This document shows, in pieces, positions 1 to 6,064 of a DNA stretch of 6,796 bases. Made by a program: the position numbers and the translations under genes. Below the pieces are notes generated by a model, which did not search any database, had not been told where the DNA came from, and worked only from the letters and a program-made list of their open reading frames with translations. The first letter of the stretch is position 1. Every line of letters starts with the position of its first letter. Source of the DNA: Gammaproteobacteria bacterium (GTDB lineage Bacteria > Pseudomonadota > Gammaproteobacteria > J044); the NCBI GenBank assembly GCA_026995955.1, contig JALWNJ010000099.1, positions 1 to 6,796 on the forward strand, given 5' to 3'.

Positions 1-897
1 CGTTCGCGCGGCGAGGCGCTGGATCACGTGCTCATCTTCGGCCCGCCCGGCCTCGGCAAGACCACCCTCTCGCACATCATCGCCAACGAGCTGGGCGTGA
101 ACATGCGCCACACTTCCGGTCCGGTGCTGGAACGGGCCGGCGATCTGGCCGCGCTGCTCACCAACCTCGAGCCCCACGACGTGCTGTTCGTGGACGAGAT
201 CCACCGCCTGAGCCCGGTGGTGGAGGAGATCCTCTATCCGGCGATGGAGGACTTCCAGCTCGACATCGTCATCGGCGAGGGCCCGGCGGCGCGATCCATC
301 AAGCTCGACCTGCCGCCCTTCACCCTGGTGGGGGCCACCACCCGAGCCGGCCTGCTCACCTCGCCGCTGCGCGACCGCTTCGGCATCGTGCAGCGGCTCG
401 AGTTCTACGCCACCGAGGACCTGCAGCGCATCGTGCAGCGTGCCGCCGGCATCCTCGGCGTGCCGGTGGACGCCGATGGCGCCGAGGAGATCGCACGCCG
501 CGCCCGCGGCACCCCGCGCATCGCCAACCGCCTGCTGCGGCGGGTGCGGGACTACGCCGAGGTCAAGGCCGACGGGCGCATCGACCGCGGGGTGGCCCGC
601 GCCGCGCTGGACCTGTTCAAGGTCGATCATCACGGCTTCGATGCCCAGGACCGGCGCCTGCTGCTCACCATCATCGAGAAGTTCGAGGGTGGCCCGGTGG
701 GGCTGGACAATGTCGCCGCCGCCATCGGCGAGGAACGCGGCACCATCGAGGACGTGATCGAGCCCTACCTGATCCAGCAGGGCTTCCTCATGCGCACGCC
801 GCGCGGACGCATGGCCACGGCGCTGGCCTATCGCCACTTCGGGCTGCGCGCGCCGGCGCGCAGCGAGGCCGAGGTGCCCGACCTGTTCGCGGAGTGA
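1..897 (+). CDS. ruvB: RuvB, Holliday junction branch-migration ATPase (5' end missing)
   Basis: ATP-driven motor that, with RuvA, pumps DNA through Holliday junctions during recombinational repair in the cytoplasm. The frame is open from base 1, and the first codons ([10 protein letters not shown]) already match the RuvB family, so the GTG at 28 is an internal Val codon, not a start. By alignment of the Walker A lysine with E. coli K68, about 48 N-terminal residues lie outside the window. In the 298 visible residues: Walker A GPPGLGKT at 14-21, Walker B DEIH at 65-68, sensor 1 GATTRAG at 111-117, LRDRFG with the arginine finger (second Arg, about 126), sensor 2 GTPRIANR around residue 173, and a C-terminal winged-helix DNA-binding domain ([19 protein letters not shown] onward, from about 230). 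All key residues are intact. It is followed by a 64-base gap and ybgC, with no terminator visible between them. Identification is certain; only the 5' truncation limits it. Confidence 0.97.
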   Translation, partial: RSRGEALDHVLIFGPPGLGKTTLSHIIANELGVNMRHTSGPVLERAGDLAALLTNLEPHDVLFVDEIHRLSPVVEEILYPAMEDFQLDIVIGEGPAARSIKLDLPPFTLVGATTRAGLLTSPLRDRFGIVQRLEFYATEDLQRIVQRAAGILGVPVDADGAEEIARRARGTPRIANRLLRRVRDYAEVKADGRIDRGVARAALDLFKVDHHGFDAQDRRLLLTIIEKFEGGPVGLDNVAAAIGEERGTIEDVIEPYLIQQGFLMRTPRGRMATALAYRHFGLRAPARSEAEVPDLFAE

Positions 898-961
898 GGC
901 ATGGGTCACGGTGCCGGCAGCAGGGCTCGGGGAAACTTTTGCCACGCCTGAGGTCAGAGCA
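898..961 (+). promoter_or_regulatory. ruvB-ybgC intergenic gap with possible promoter
   Basis: This 64-base gap is the longest non-coding stretch in the window and the only plausible place for a promoter specific to the ybgC-tol-pal genes. It contains GGAAACTT (931-938) and, 15 bases on, TCAGA (954-958). These loosely resemble the -35 (GGAACTT) and -10 (TCTGA-like) elements of ECF/sigma-E-type promoters, with one extra A in the -35. Start of transcription would fall at or just inside the ybgC start codon, which argues against it serving ybgC itself. No convincing sigma-70 pair and no stem-loop plus T-run terminator were seen. The promoter call is speculative; read-through from ruvB is equally possible. 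Confidence 0.2.
950..954 (+). promoter_or_regulatory. Ribosome binding site of ybgC
   Basis: GAGGT lies 7 bases before the ATG at 962. It decides the start: the reading frame is open upstream to a GTG at 911, but those 17 extra residues do not resemble YbgC, and the 962 ATG gives MSNRFEWPVRVYYEDTD, which matches the family N-terminus. Confidence 0.65.
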
Positions 962-1375
962 ATGAGCAACCGATTCGAGTGGCCGGTGCGGGTCTACTAC
1001 GAGGACACCGACACCGCCGGAGTGGTGTACTACGCCAATTACCTGAAGTTCATGGAGCGCGCCCGCACCGAGTGGCTGCGCAGCCTGGGCTTCGAACAGG
1101 ACGAGCTGATGCAGCGATACGGAATCGTGTTCGCCGTGCGCCGGGTGGCGCTGGACTACTTGGCGCCGGCGCGCTTCAACGATGCCCTGGTGGTGGACTG
1201 CCGGGTCACCCGCGCCGGCCGTGCCAGCATCGAGTTCGAGCAGGCCGTGCGCCGCGAGGGCGAGTCCGGCGCGCTGGTCAGCGGCCGCGTCAAGCTGGCC
1301 TGCATCGACATGGCGCGGCTCAGGCCCGCGCCGATCCCGGAACCCGTGCAGGAGGTGATCCAGGGTGTCCTCTGA
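962..1375 (+). CDS. ybgC: YbgC, Tol-Pal-associated acyl-CoA thioesterase
   Basis: Hotdog-fold (4-hydroxybenzoyl-CoA thioesterase type) enzyme of 137 residues, the usual length. Family members hydrolyse acyl-CoA thioesters in the cytoplasm, and in E. coli YbgC associates with acyl carrier protein and phospholipid synthesis enzymes. The N-terminal signature VYYEDTDTAGVVYYANYLKFMERARTEWL spans residues 11-39. Asp17 aligns with the catalytic Asp18 of E. coli YbgC. The His of the E. coli VVYHA motif is Tyr24 here (VVYYA), a substitution I believe also occurs in other proteobacterial homologues. The start is the ATG at 962, supported by GAGGT 7 bases upstream. The 3' end overlaps the tolQ start by 11 bases, and the tolQ ribosome binding site lies within the last codons of this gene, implying translational coupling. 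Its position directly before tolQ is the classic arrangement. Confidence 0.95.
   Translation: MSNRFEWPVRVYYEDTDTAGVVYYANYLKFMERARTEWLRSLGFEQDELMQRYGIVFAVRRVALDYLAPARFNDALVVDCRVTRAGRASIEFEQAVRREGESGALVSGRVKLACIDMARLRPAPIPEPVQEVIQGVL
1350..1359 (+). promoter_or_regulatory. Extended Shine-Dalgarno sequence of tolQ inside ybgC
   Basis: AGGAGGTGAT is a full 10-base complement of the conserved 3' end of 16S rRNA. It ends 5 bases before the GTG at 1365 (9 bases counted from AGGAGG). It is encoded within the last codons of ybgC, so both functions share the same bases. It strongly supports the GTG start of tolQ and may compensate for that weaker start codon. Confidence 0.85.
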
Positions 1376-2090
1376 TCTGTCCATCGTCTCGCTGGTGCTG
1401 CATGCCAGCCTGGTGGTGCAGCTGGTCATGCTGCTCCTGCTGCTCGCCTCGGTGCTGTCCTGGGCCATCATCTTCATCAAGTGGCGGGTGCTGCGCGACG
1501 CCAGCCGCGCCGCCGACGACTTCGAGGATCGCTTCTGGTCCGGTGCCGATCTGGCGCGGCTCTACGAGCGCATTCGAGCCGAGGGCGACCCGCGCGGCAT
1601 GGAGCACATCTTCGCCGCCGGGTTCCGTACCTGGCTGCGCATGCTCAAGCAGGGCGGGGCCTCGCCGCTGGAGATCACCGAGGCGGTGCAGCGCTCCATG
1701 AAGGTGGCCCTGTCGCGCGAGGTCGATGCGCTGGAGACGCACCTCTCCTTCCTCGCCACGGTGGGCTCCACCAGCCCCTATGTGGGCCTGTTCGGCACCG
1801 TCTGGGGCATCATGAACTCGTTCCGTTCGCTGGGCGCGGTCAAGCAGGCCACGCTCAGTGCCGTGGCCCCGGGCATCGCCGAGGCCCTGGTGGCCACCGC
1901 CATGGGCCTGTTCGCCGCCATCCCCGCGGTCATCGCCTACAACCGCTATGCCGAACGGGTGGATCGACTGGTGAACCGCTACGACAACTTCCTCGAGGAG
2001 TTCCTGACCCTGCTGCAACGGCAACTGGCACAGCAGGGGACGACCCCGGAAGGCATGAAGACCCCTTCGGCGGAGGCGGCCCGGGCATGA
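1365..2090 (+). CDS. tolQ: TolQ, proton channel subunit of the Tol-Pal motor
   Basis: Inner-membrane protein of the ExbB/TolQ/MotA family. A TolQ pentamer surrounds a TolR dimer, and proton flow through it energises TolA. The product is 241 residues (E. coli 230). Three membrane segments are visible: about 15-38 (VLHASLVVQLVMLLLLLASV region), 129-152 (ATVGSTSPYVGLFGTVWGIM) and 173-195 (EALVATAMGLFAAIPAVIAY), with a large cytoplasmic loop between the first two. Thr145 and Thr178 fall at the same numbers as the functionally important E. coli channel threonines. The last 15 or so residues (GTTPEGMKTPSAEAARA) are a non-conserved tail that accounts for the extra length. The GTG start is chosen for the near-perfect Shine-Dalgarno sequence at 1350-1359. 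It overlaps ybgC by 11 bases and tolR by 4 (ATGA). Confidence 0.97.
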   Translation: MSSDLSIVSLVLHASLVVQLVMLLLLLASVLSWAIIFIKWRVLRDASRAADDFEDRFWSGADLARLYERIRAEGDPRGMEHIFAAGFRTWLRMLKQGGASPLEITEAVQRSMKVALSREVDALETHLSFLATVGSTSPYVGLFGTVWGIMNSFRSLGAVKQATLSAVAPGIAEALVATAMGLFAAIPAVIAYNRYAERVDRLVNRYDNFLEEFLTLLQRQLAQQGTTPEGMKTPSAEAARA

Positions 2091-2506
2091 GCCGCAACCT
2101 GCAGCGCCGGCACCGGCCGATGTCGCAGATCAATGTGGTGCCCTACATCGATGTCATGCTGGTGCTGCTGGTGATCTTCATGGTCACCGCGCCGCTGCTG
2201 CAGCAGGGCGTCGAGGTGGAACTGCCCAAAGTAGAGGCACGGCCATTGGACGACACCAAGCCGGAGGACCTGATCGTGGTCAGTGTCGATCGGCAGGGGC
2301 GTTTTTCGCTGCAACGCGGGCAATACCTGGACGACGAGGCCCTGCGCGCCGCGGTGGCCGAACGGCTGGCCCGCGCGCCACGGCGCGAGGCCTTCGTGCG
2401 CGGTGACCGCCGGGTGGACTATGGCCGCGTGGTGGAGGCGATGGTGATCCTGCAGCAGGCCGGGGTCGCCAGGGTGGGCCTGATCACCGAACCGCCGGAG
2501 GAGTGA
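2087..2506 (+). CDS. tolR: TolR, stator subunit of the Tol-Pal motor
   Basis: ExbD/TolR-family protein of 139 residues, near the usual size. It has a short cytoplasmic N-terminus, one membrane helix at about 18-38 (VPYIDVMLVLLVIFMVTAP) and a periplasmic domain that dimerises and is proposed to contact peptidoglycan. Asp22 in PYIDVML aligns with the proton-carrying Asp23 of E. coli TolR. The C-terminal domain (about 60-134) has the expected VDYGRVVEAMVILQQAGVARVGLITEP ending. The frame is open far upstream inside tolQ, but only the ATG at 2087 gives the family N-terminus. That ATG overlaps the tolQ stop as ATGA, and GGAGG at 2072-2076 stands 10 bases before it. This arrangement suggests coupled TolQ/TolR synthesis, as expected for partners in one complex. 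Confidence 0.96.
   Translation: MSRNLQRRHRPMSQINVVPYIDVMLVLLVIFMVTAPLLQQGVEVELPKVEARPLDDTKPEDLIVVSVDRQGRFSLQRGQYLDDEALRAAVAERLARAPRREAFVRGDRRVDYGRVVEAMVILQQAGVARVGLITEPPEE
2497..2501 (+). promoter_or_regulatory. Ribosome binding site of tolA
   Basis: GGAGG overlaps the last tolR codons and lies 7 bases before the ATG at 2509. It selects this ATG over the in-frame GTG at 2503, which would leave only one base of spacing. Confidence 0.75.
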
Positions 2507-2508
2507 AC

Positions 2509-3351
2509 ATGCAGCACGGGCTGCTGCACGAGCTGAGCGCCCATCCGCTGGCCCTCGGGCTGGCCGTGGCCCTGCATCTGCTGGTGATCGGCCTGCTGGT
2601 ACTGCGGCTCGGCAGTACGCCGTCGCCCGTGGCGGTGACGGAGCCGGCAAAGTACGCACAGGTCGTCCAGGCGCGGGCCGTGGATGCCCGCCAGTTCGAT
2701 GCCGCCATCGAACGCCATCGCCAGGCTGAGCGGCGCAAGGCCGAACGCAAGCGTCAGGCCGAGCTGCAGAAACGGCGGGCCGCCGAGCGCAAGCGCAAGG
2801 AGGCAGAGGCGCGCAAGCGGCGGGTGGCGGAGCAGAAGCGCAAGGCCGAGGCGCGCAAGCGCAAACTGGCCGAGGAAAAGCGGCGTGCTGCCGAAGCGCG
2901 CAAGCGCAGGGAAGCCGAACGCAAGGCACGCGAACAGGCCGAGCGCGAGGCCGAACGGCGCAGGCTGGCCGAGGCGATGGCAGCCGAGGAGGCCGAGCTG
3001 AAGCGCCAGGAAGCGGAGGCCGAGGCCCGGCGCCGGGCCGAGGCGGAACGGGCACGACAGAGCCGGCTGGCGGCCCAGCGCGCCGATTGGGTGGCGCGCA
3101 TCCGTGCCCGGGTCCAGGCCAGCTGGCGGCGGCCGCCGGGCAGCCGACCGGGCGATGTGGCCCATGTCTATATCACCCAGGCCCCGGGTGGCATTATCAT
3201 GGCGGTGCGGGTGGCCAGTTGCAGCGGCAGCGCCGCCTTCTGCAAGTCGGTCGAGGCCGCCGTGCTGCGGGCCGAGCCCCTGCCGCCGCCGCCCGATCCG
3301 GCCCTGTTCGAGCGCGAGCTGCATTTCATCTTTGCACCACTGGGAGGCTGA
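2509..3351 (+). CDS. tolA: TolA, periplasm-spanning energy transducer
   Basis: TolA anchors in the inner membrane to TolQR and reaches across the periplasm to TolB/Pal at the outer membrane. The 280-residue product shows the three-domain plan. Domain I is a membrane helix at about 13-33 containing His23, aligning with the SHLS histidine of E. coli. Domain II is a long charged helix at about 66-190. Domain III is a globular region at 191-280 with WVARIRARVQASWRRPP, then VASCSGSAAFCKSVEAAVLRAEPLPPPPDP. Domain II is about half the E. coli length and is Arg/Lys/Glu-rich rather than dominated by Ala/Lys, with EARKR recurring at 100, 114 and 129. Domain III has two cysteines, 238 and 245, seven apart. 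ATG 2509 is preferred for its GGAGG 7 bases upstream. The gene starts 2 bases after the tolR stop. Domain order and neighbours make the identity secure despite low sequence conservation. Confidence 0.94.
   Translation: MQHGLLHELSAHPLALGLAVALHLLVIGLLVLRLGSTPSPVAVTEPAKYAQVVQARAVDARQFDAAIERHRQAERRKAERKRQAELQKRRAAERKRKEAEARKRRVAEQKRKAEARKRKLAEEKRRAAEARKRREAERKAREQAEREAERRRLAEAMAAEEAELKRQEAEAEARRRAEAERARQSRLAAQRADWVARIRARVQASWRRPPGSRPGDVAHVYITQAPGGIIMAVRVASCSGSAAFCKSVEAAVLRAEPLPPPPDPALFERELHFIFAPLGG
2806..2906 (+). repeat. Imperfect EARKR-encoding repeat in tolA domain II
   Basis: GAGGCGCGCAAGCG occurs at 2806-2819 and 2848-2861, and with one change (GAAGCGCGCAAGCG) at 2893-2906. The spacings are 42 and 45 bases, that is 14 and 15 residues, or about four helical turns. 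It encodes EARKR at residues 100, 114 and 129 and lies within the charged helix. Confidence 0.7.
3342..3347 (+). promoter_or_regulatory. Ribosome binding site of tolB
   Basis: GGGAGG overlaps the last tolA codons and sits 5 bases before the TTG at 3353. A second, weaker candidate (AAAAGGA, 3356-3362) precedes the in-frame ATG at 3371 by 8 bases, so the start is not fully settled. Confidence 0.55.
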
Positions 3352-3352
3352 T

Positions 3353-4681
3353 TTGAAAAGGATTCAAGGCATGGCCCTCGCCCTGCTGCTGTTGCTGGCG
3401 GCCTGGACGCCTCCGGCGCCGGCCATTCTGCAGATCGAGATCACGCAGGGCGTGGAAGGCGCCCTGCCCATTGCGGTGCTTTCCTTCCTGCGCGAGCTGA
3501 AGGGGCCGCTGGACCAGTACCCGGCCGAGGTGATTCGCGCCGACCTGCACCGCAGCGGCCGTTTCAGCCCCGAGCAGGGGGCCGCGCCGCTCAGGCTCGA
3601 TGCGGACGAGATGTCGCGGCTGCTGCGCACCTGGAAGGCGCGCAAGGTGGACTATCTGCTGGTGGGCGCCCTGCGCGAGCTGGCACCGGACCGCTACCGC
3701 GTCGAGTTCCGCCTGTTCGACACCCTGCGCGGCGAGCAGCTTCTGGGGCGCAGCACCGTGGTGCGCGCGGCCGACCTGCGTTCGGTGGCGCACCGGATCA
3801 GCGATGCCATCTACCAGCAACTGCTGGGGGTGCCCGGTGCCTTCGACACCCGTGTCGCCTATGTGGTGGTCAAGGGCCGGGGCAAGGCGCGCCGCTACGA
3901 GCTGCAGGTGGCCGATGCCGATGGTCACAACCCGCGCACCGTATACCGCTCGGCGCAGCCCATCATGTCGCCCGCCTGGTCGCCGGACAGCCGTCGGCTG
4001 GCCTATGTCTCCTTCGAGGGCGGCCGGCCGGCGGTGTGGATGCAGGATCTGGCCAGCGGCGAGCGGCGCAAGCTGTCGGCACGGCCCGGCATCAATGGCG
4101 CCCCGGCCTGGTCGCCGGACGGCAAGCGCCTGGCCCTGACCCTGTCGCAGGACGGCAATCCCGAGCTCTACCTGCTCGAGCTGGCCAGCGGCCGGCTGAC
4201 GCGCCTGACGCGCAACCGCGCCATCGACACCGAGCCGGCCTGGAGCCCCGATGGCAAGGCCCTGTACTTCACCTCCGATCGCAGCGGCAGCCCCCAGATC
4301 TATCGTCTCGAGCTGTCCGGCGGGTCGCCCCGCCGCATCACCTGGGAAGGGCGCTACAATGCCTCGGCCGATCCCGGCCCGCGCGACGAGCAGCTGGCGC
4401 TGGTGCACCAGGTGGGCAGCGACTTCCGCATCGCCGTGCTCGATCGTCGCCAAGGCCTGCTGCGCGTGCTCACCGATGGGCGTCTGGACGAATCGCCCAG
4501 CCTCTCGCCCAACGGTGCGATGATCATCTATGCCACCGAGGAGCGCGGCCGCGGCGTGCTGGCGGCCGTCAGCAGCGATGGTCGCGTGCGCCAGGTGCTG
4601 CGGCTGCAGGAGGGCGAGGTGCGCGAACCGGCCTGGTCCGGCTATCTGCAGAAACGCCCCGACAACCGAATCGTTCGATAA
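3353..4681 (+). CDS. tolB: TolB, periplasmic beta-propeller of the Tol-Pal system
   Basis: Soluble periplasmic protein that binds Pal through its propeller and TolA through its mature N-terminus, controlling when Pal is free to bind peptidoglycan. The product is 442 residues (E. coli 430). From the TTG at 3353 it reads MKRIQGMALALLLLLAAW..., a Sec signal peptide with basic n-region and likely cleavage after APA (residue 24). The ATG at 3371 would lose the basic residues, so TTG is preferred. The N-terminal domain is about 25-165. The propeller, from about 166 to the end, has WD40-like/TolB repeats: SPAWSPD 206, APAWSPDG 250, EPAWSPDG 294, a degenerate DPGPRD near 340, SPSLSPNG 381 and EPAWSG 425. 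It lies 1 base after the tolA stop and 10 bases before pal. The stop codon TAA is part of the pal ribosome binding site. Confidence 0.96.
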   Translation: MKRIQGMALALLLLLAAWTPPAPAILQIEITQGVEGALPIAVLSFLRELKGPLDQYPAEVIRADLHRSGRFSPEQGAAPLRLDADEMSRLLRTWKARKVDYLLVGALRELAPDRYRVEFRLFDTLRGEQLLGRSTVVRAADLRSVAHRISDAIYQQLLGVPGAFDTRVAYVVVKGRGKARRYELQVADADGHNPRTVYRSAQPIMSPAWSPDSRRLAYVSFEGGRPAVWMQDLASGERRKLSARPGINGAPAWSPDGKRLALTLSQDGNPELYLLELASGRLTRLTRNRAIDTEPAWSPDGKALYFTSDRSGSPQIYRLELSGGSPRRITWEGRYNASADPGPRDEQLALVHQVGSDFRIAVLDRRQGLLRVLTDGRLDESPSLSPNGAMIIYATEERGRGVLAAVSSDGRVRQVLRLQEGEVREPAWSGYLQKRPDNRIVR

Positions 4682-4685
4682 GGAG
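4679..4685 (+). promoter_or_regulatory. Ribosome binding site of pal, fused to the tolB stop
   Basis: TAAGGAG combines the tolB stop codon (TAA) with a strong Shine-Dalgarno sequence, 6 bases before the pal ATG at 4692. Ribosomes ending tolB translation would be positioned to start pal. It sets the pal start at 4692 although the frame is open upstream inside tolB. Confidence 0.85.
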
Positions 4686-4691
4686 TCCGAC

Positions 4692-5267
4692 ATGCTGAAA
4701 GCGAGATTGCCCCTGATCCTGCTCATGATGCTGGTGCTCGCCGCCTGTACCGCGCCCGCCCCGCGACCCGACGAGGCGACGGCGCCCGATGCCGCGGCCG
4801 GTGGCGAGGCGGCTGCTGGCCAGGCGGCGGAAGGCGAGAGCGTGCCGCTGGGCGAGGAAGCCTTCGGCCCCGGCTTCGACTTCGTCAACGACCCCAAGAG
4901 CCCGCTCAACGATCCGCAGAGCCCGCTGGCACGGCGCATCATCCACTTCGACTTCGACAGTGACAAGGTCAGGGACGAGTATCTGGACCTGATCGCGCAG
5001 CATGGCCAGTTCCTGGCCGCCCATCCCGGGCTGCGCATGCGTCTGGAGGGCCATGCCGACGAGCGCGGTTCGCGTGAATACAATGTCGCCCTGGGTGAAC
5101 GCCGGGCCCGGGCGGTGGCGAAGCTCGTCGAATTGCAGGGGGCGCGACCGGAGCAGATCGAGGTGGTGAGCTATGGCGAGGAGCTGCCGATCGCCTTCGG
5201 CCACGATGAATCGGCCTGGGCGCAGAACCGCCGCGTCGAGATCGTCTACGAGGCGGCAGGCAAATGA
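4692..5267 (+). CDS. pal: Pal, peptidoglycan-associated outer-membrane lipoprotein
   Basis: Lipoprotein that tethers the outer membrane to peptidoglycan and is the final partner of TolB/TolA. The 191-residue product has a lipoprotein signal (MLKARLPLILLMMLVLAAC) with lipobox LAAC and lipidated Cys19. Thr follows the Cys and there is no Asp retention signal, consistent with outer-membrane sorting. Residues 20-60 are a flexible Ala/Pro/Glu-rich linker. Next comes a tandem repeat, NDPKSPL/NDPQSPL (66-79), and then an OmpA-like domain at 80-191 with IIHFDFDSD, GHADERGSREYN (120-131, diaminopimelate-binding region) and NRRVEI (179-184). The length is slightly above E. coli Pal (173), which the linker and repeat explain. 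The start is fixed by TAAGGAG 6 bases upstream. It overlaps cpoB by 4 bases (ATGA). It is called oprL in Pseudomonas. Confidence 0.97.
   Translation: MLKARLPLILLMMLVLAACTAPAPRPDEATAPDAAAGGEAAAGQAAEGESVPLGEEAFGPGFDFVNDPKSPLNDPQSPLARRIIHFDFDSDKVRDEYLDLIAQHGQFLAAHPGLRMRLEGHADERGSREYNVALGERRARAVAKLVELQGARPEQIEVVSYGEELPIAFGHDESAWAQNRRVEIVYEAAGK
4887..4928 (+). repeat. 21-base imperfect tandem repeat in pal
   Basis: Two adjacent 21-base units (4887-4907 and 4908-4928) encode NDPKSPL and NDPQSPL. They differ only at scattered positions. The repeat lies just before the OmpA-like domain, where Pal proteins commonly carry a single DPxSPL-like element, so it looks like an in-frame duplication of that element. 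Confidence 0.75.
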
Positions 5268-6064
5268 ACCCGGCAAGGCTAGCCCCGGTCGGCGTGCTGC
5301 TCCTGTCCGCCAGCCTCGCCGTACAGGCGGCCCCCGGCAATCTGGAACAGCGCGTGGAACGGCTGGAACGGGTGGTGGAGAGCCGGGCGCTGATGCAGAT
5401 GCAGCAGCGCCTCGACGAGCTGGAGCAGGAGGTGGCCCGCCTGCGCGGGCGCAACGAGGAGCTGCAGCACGCGCTCGACAACCTGAAGCTGCGGCAGCGG
5501 GAGCTGTATCTGGACACCGATCGCCGGCTGCAGGCGCTGGAGGCCGGCGGTGCACCCGCGACTGCCGCGGCGACCGGGGCACCGGCGACCACGGGGCCGT
5601 CTGCACCCGCTGCGTCGGCCAGTGTGAGCCCGGCCGCCGCAACGCCTGCGGCAGCTACCGCGCAGTCGGGACCCACCGATGCCGAGCGCCAGGCCTACAA
5701 GCAGGCCTTCGAGCTGCTCAAGCAGGGCCGTTACCCGCGCGCCATCACCGCCTTCGAGGATTTTCTCAAGCGCTATCCCGACAGCGGCTATGCCGCCAAT
5801 GCCCAGTACTGGCTGGGCGAGGCACACTATGTGAACAAGCAGTATCCGCAGGCCCTGAAGGCCTTCGAGCAGGTCCTGAAGCGCTATCCGAAGAGTGGCA
5901 AGGTGCCGGATGCCAAACTCAAGCTCGGCTTTACCCATTACGAGCTGGGCCAGTGGAAACAGGCGCGCAAGACGCTGGAGGCCCTGGTGCGCGAGGAGCA
6001 GGGCACCAGCATCGCCCGCCTGGCCGCCAAGCGTCTCAAGCGCATGAAGCAGGAGGGGCACTGA
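5264..6064 (+). CDS. cpoB: CpoB (YbgF), TPR coordinator of cell wall and envelope constriction
   Basis: Periplasmic protein that, in E. coli, binds TolA and PBP1B and coordinates septal peptidoglycan synthesis with outer-membrane constriction. The 266-residue product (E. coli 263) starts with a signal peptide of about 22 residues (cleavage near VQA-AP). A coiled coil follows at about 26-92 (LEQRVERLERVV... with LxxLExxV heptads), which mediates trimerisation in E. coli. Then comes an Ala/Thr/Pro/Ser linker at about 95-137 and three TPR units at roughly 142-175 (AFELLKQGRYPRAITAFEDFLKRYPDSGYA), 179-212 (NAQYWLGEAHYVNKQYPQALKAFEQVLKRYPKSGK) and 216-249. The ATG overlaps the pal stop (ATGA). No strong Shine-Dalgarno sequence is seen (GAGG at 5250-5253), so translation may depend on coupling to pal. 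The coding end carries the queE ribosome binding site. Confidence 0.96.
   Translation: MNPARLAPVGVLLLSASLAVQAAPGNLEQRVERLERVVESRALMQMQQRLDELEQEVARLRGRNEELQHALDNLKLRQRELYLDTDRRLQALEAGGAPATAAATGAPATTGPSAPAASASVSPAAATPAAATAQSGPTDAERQAYKQAFELLKQGRYPRAITAFEDFLKRYPDSGYAANAQYWLGEAHYVNKQYPQALKAFEQVLKRYPKSGKVPDAKLKLGFTHYELGQWKQARKTLEALVREEQGTSIARLAAKRLKRMKQEGH
6051..6056 (+). promoter_or_regulatory. Ribosome binding site of queE inside cpoB
   Basis: AGGAGG, embedded in the last cpoB codons, lies 8 bases before the TTG at 6065. It supports that unusual start, which comes directly after the cpoB TGA (TGATTG). Confidence 0.75.

Noticed and set aside
1481..2086. 202-residue N-terminal extension of the tolR frame inside tolQ
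   Set aside because: The frame is open but encodes Arg/Gly/His-rich sequence in a shifted frame of tolQ. The TolR family N-terminus begins at the ATG at 2087.
2806..2906. CRISPR-like or mobile repeat array
   Set aside because: The short repeats are in-frame, imperfect, and explained by the heptad-like charged helix of TolA. There are no uniform spacers.
1979..3324. Overlapping antisense frames (358 and 301 residues) opposite tolR and tolA
   Set aside because: They mirror the repetitive Arg/Glu codons of the TolA helix and give Pro/Ala/Arg- or Leu/Gly-rich translations without motifs. The tolR and tolA reading frames explain the sequence.
3104..3352. Upstream extension of the tolB frame inside tolA
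   Set aside because: It is an open shifted frame of tolA and would bury the TolB signal peptide internally. The TTG at 3353 restores a normal Sec signal.
3326..5083. 585-residue antisense open frame opposite tolB and pal
   Set aside because: Long antisense frames are expected in high-G+C genes. The translation is low-complexity, shows no family motifs, and lies opposite intact tolB and pal with all family hallmarks.
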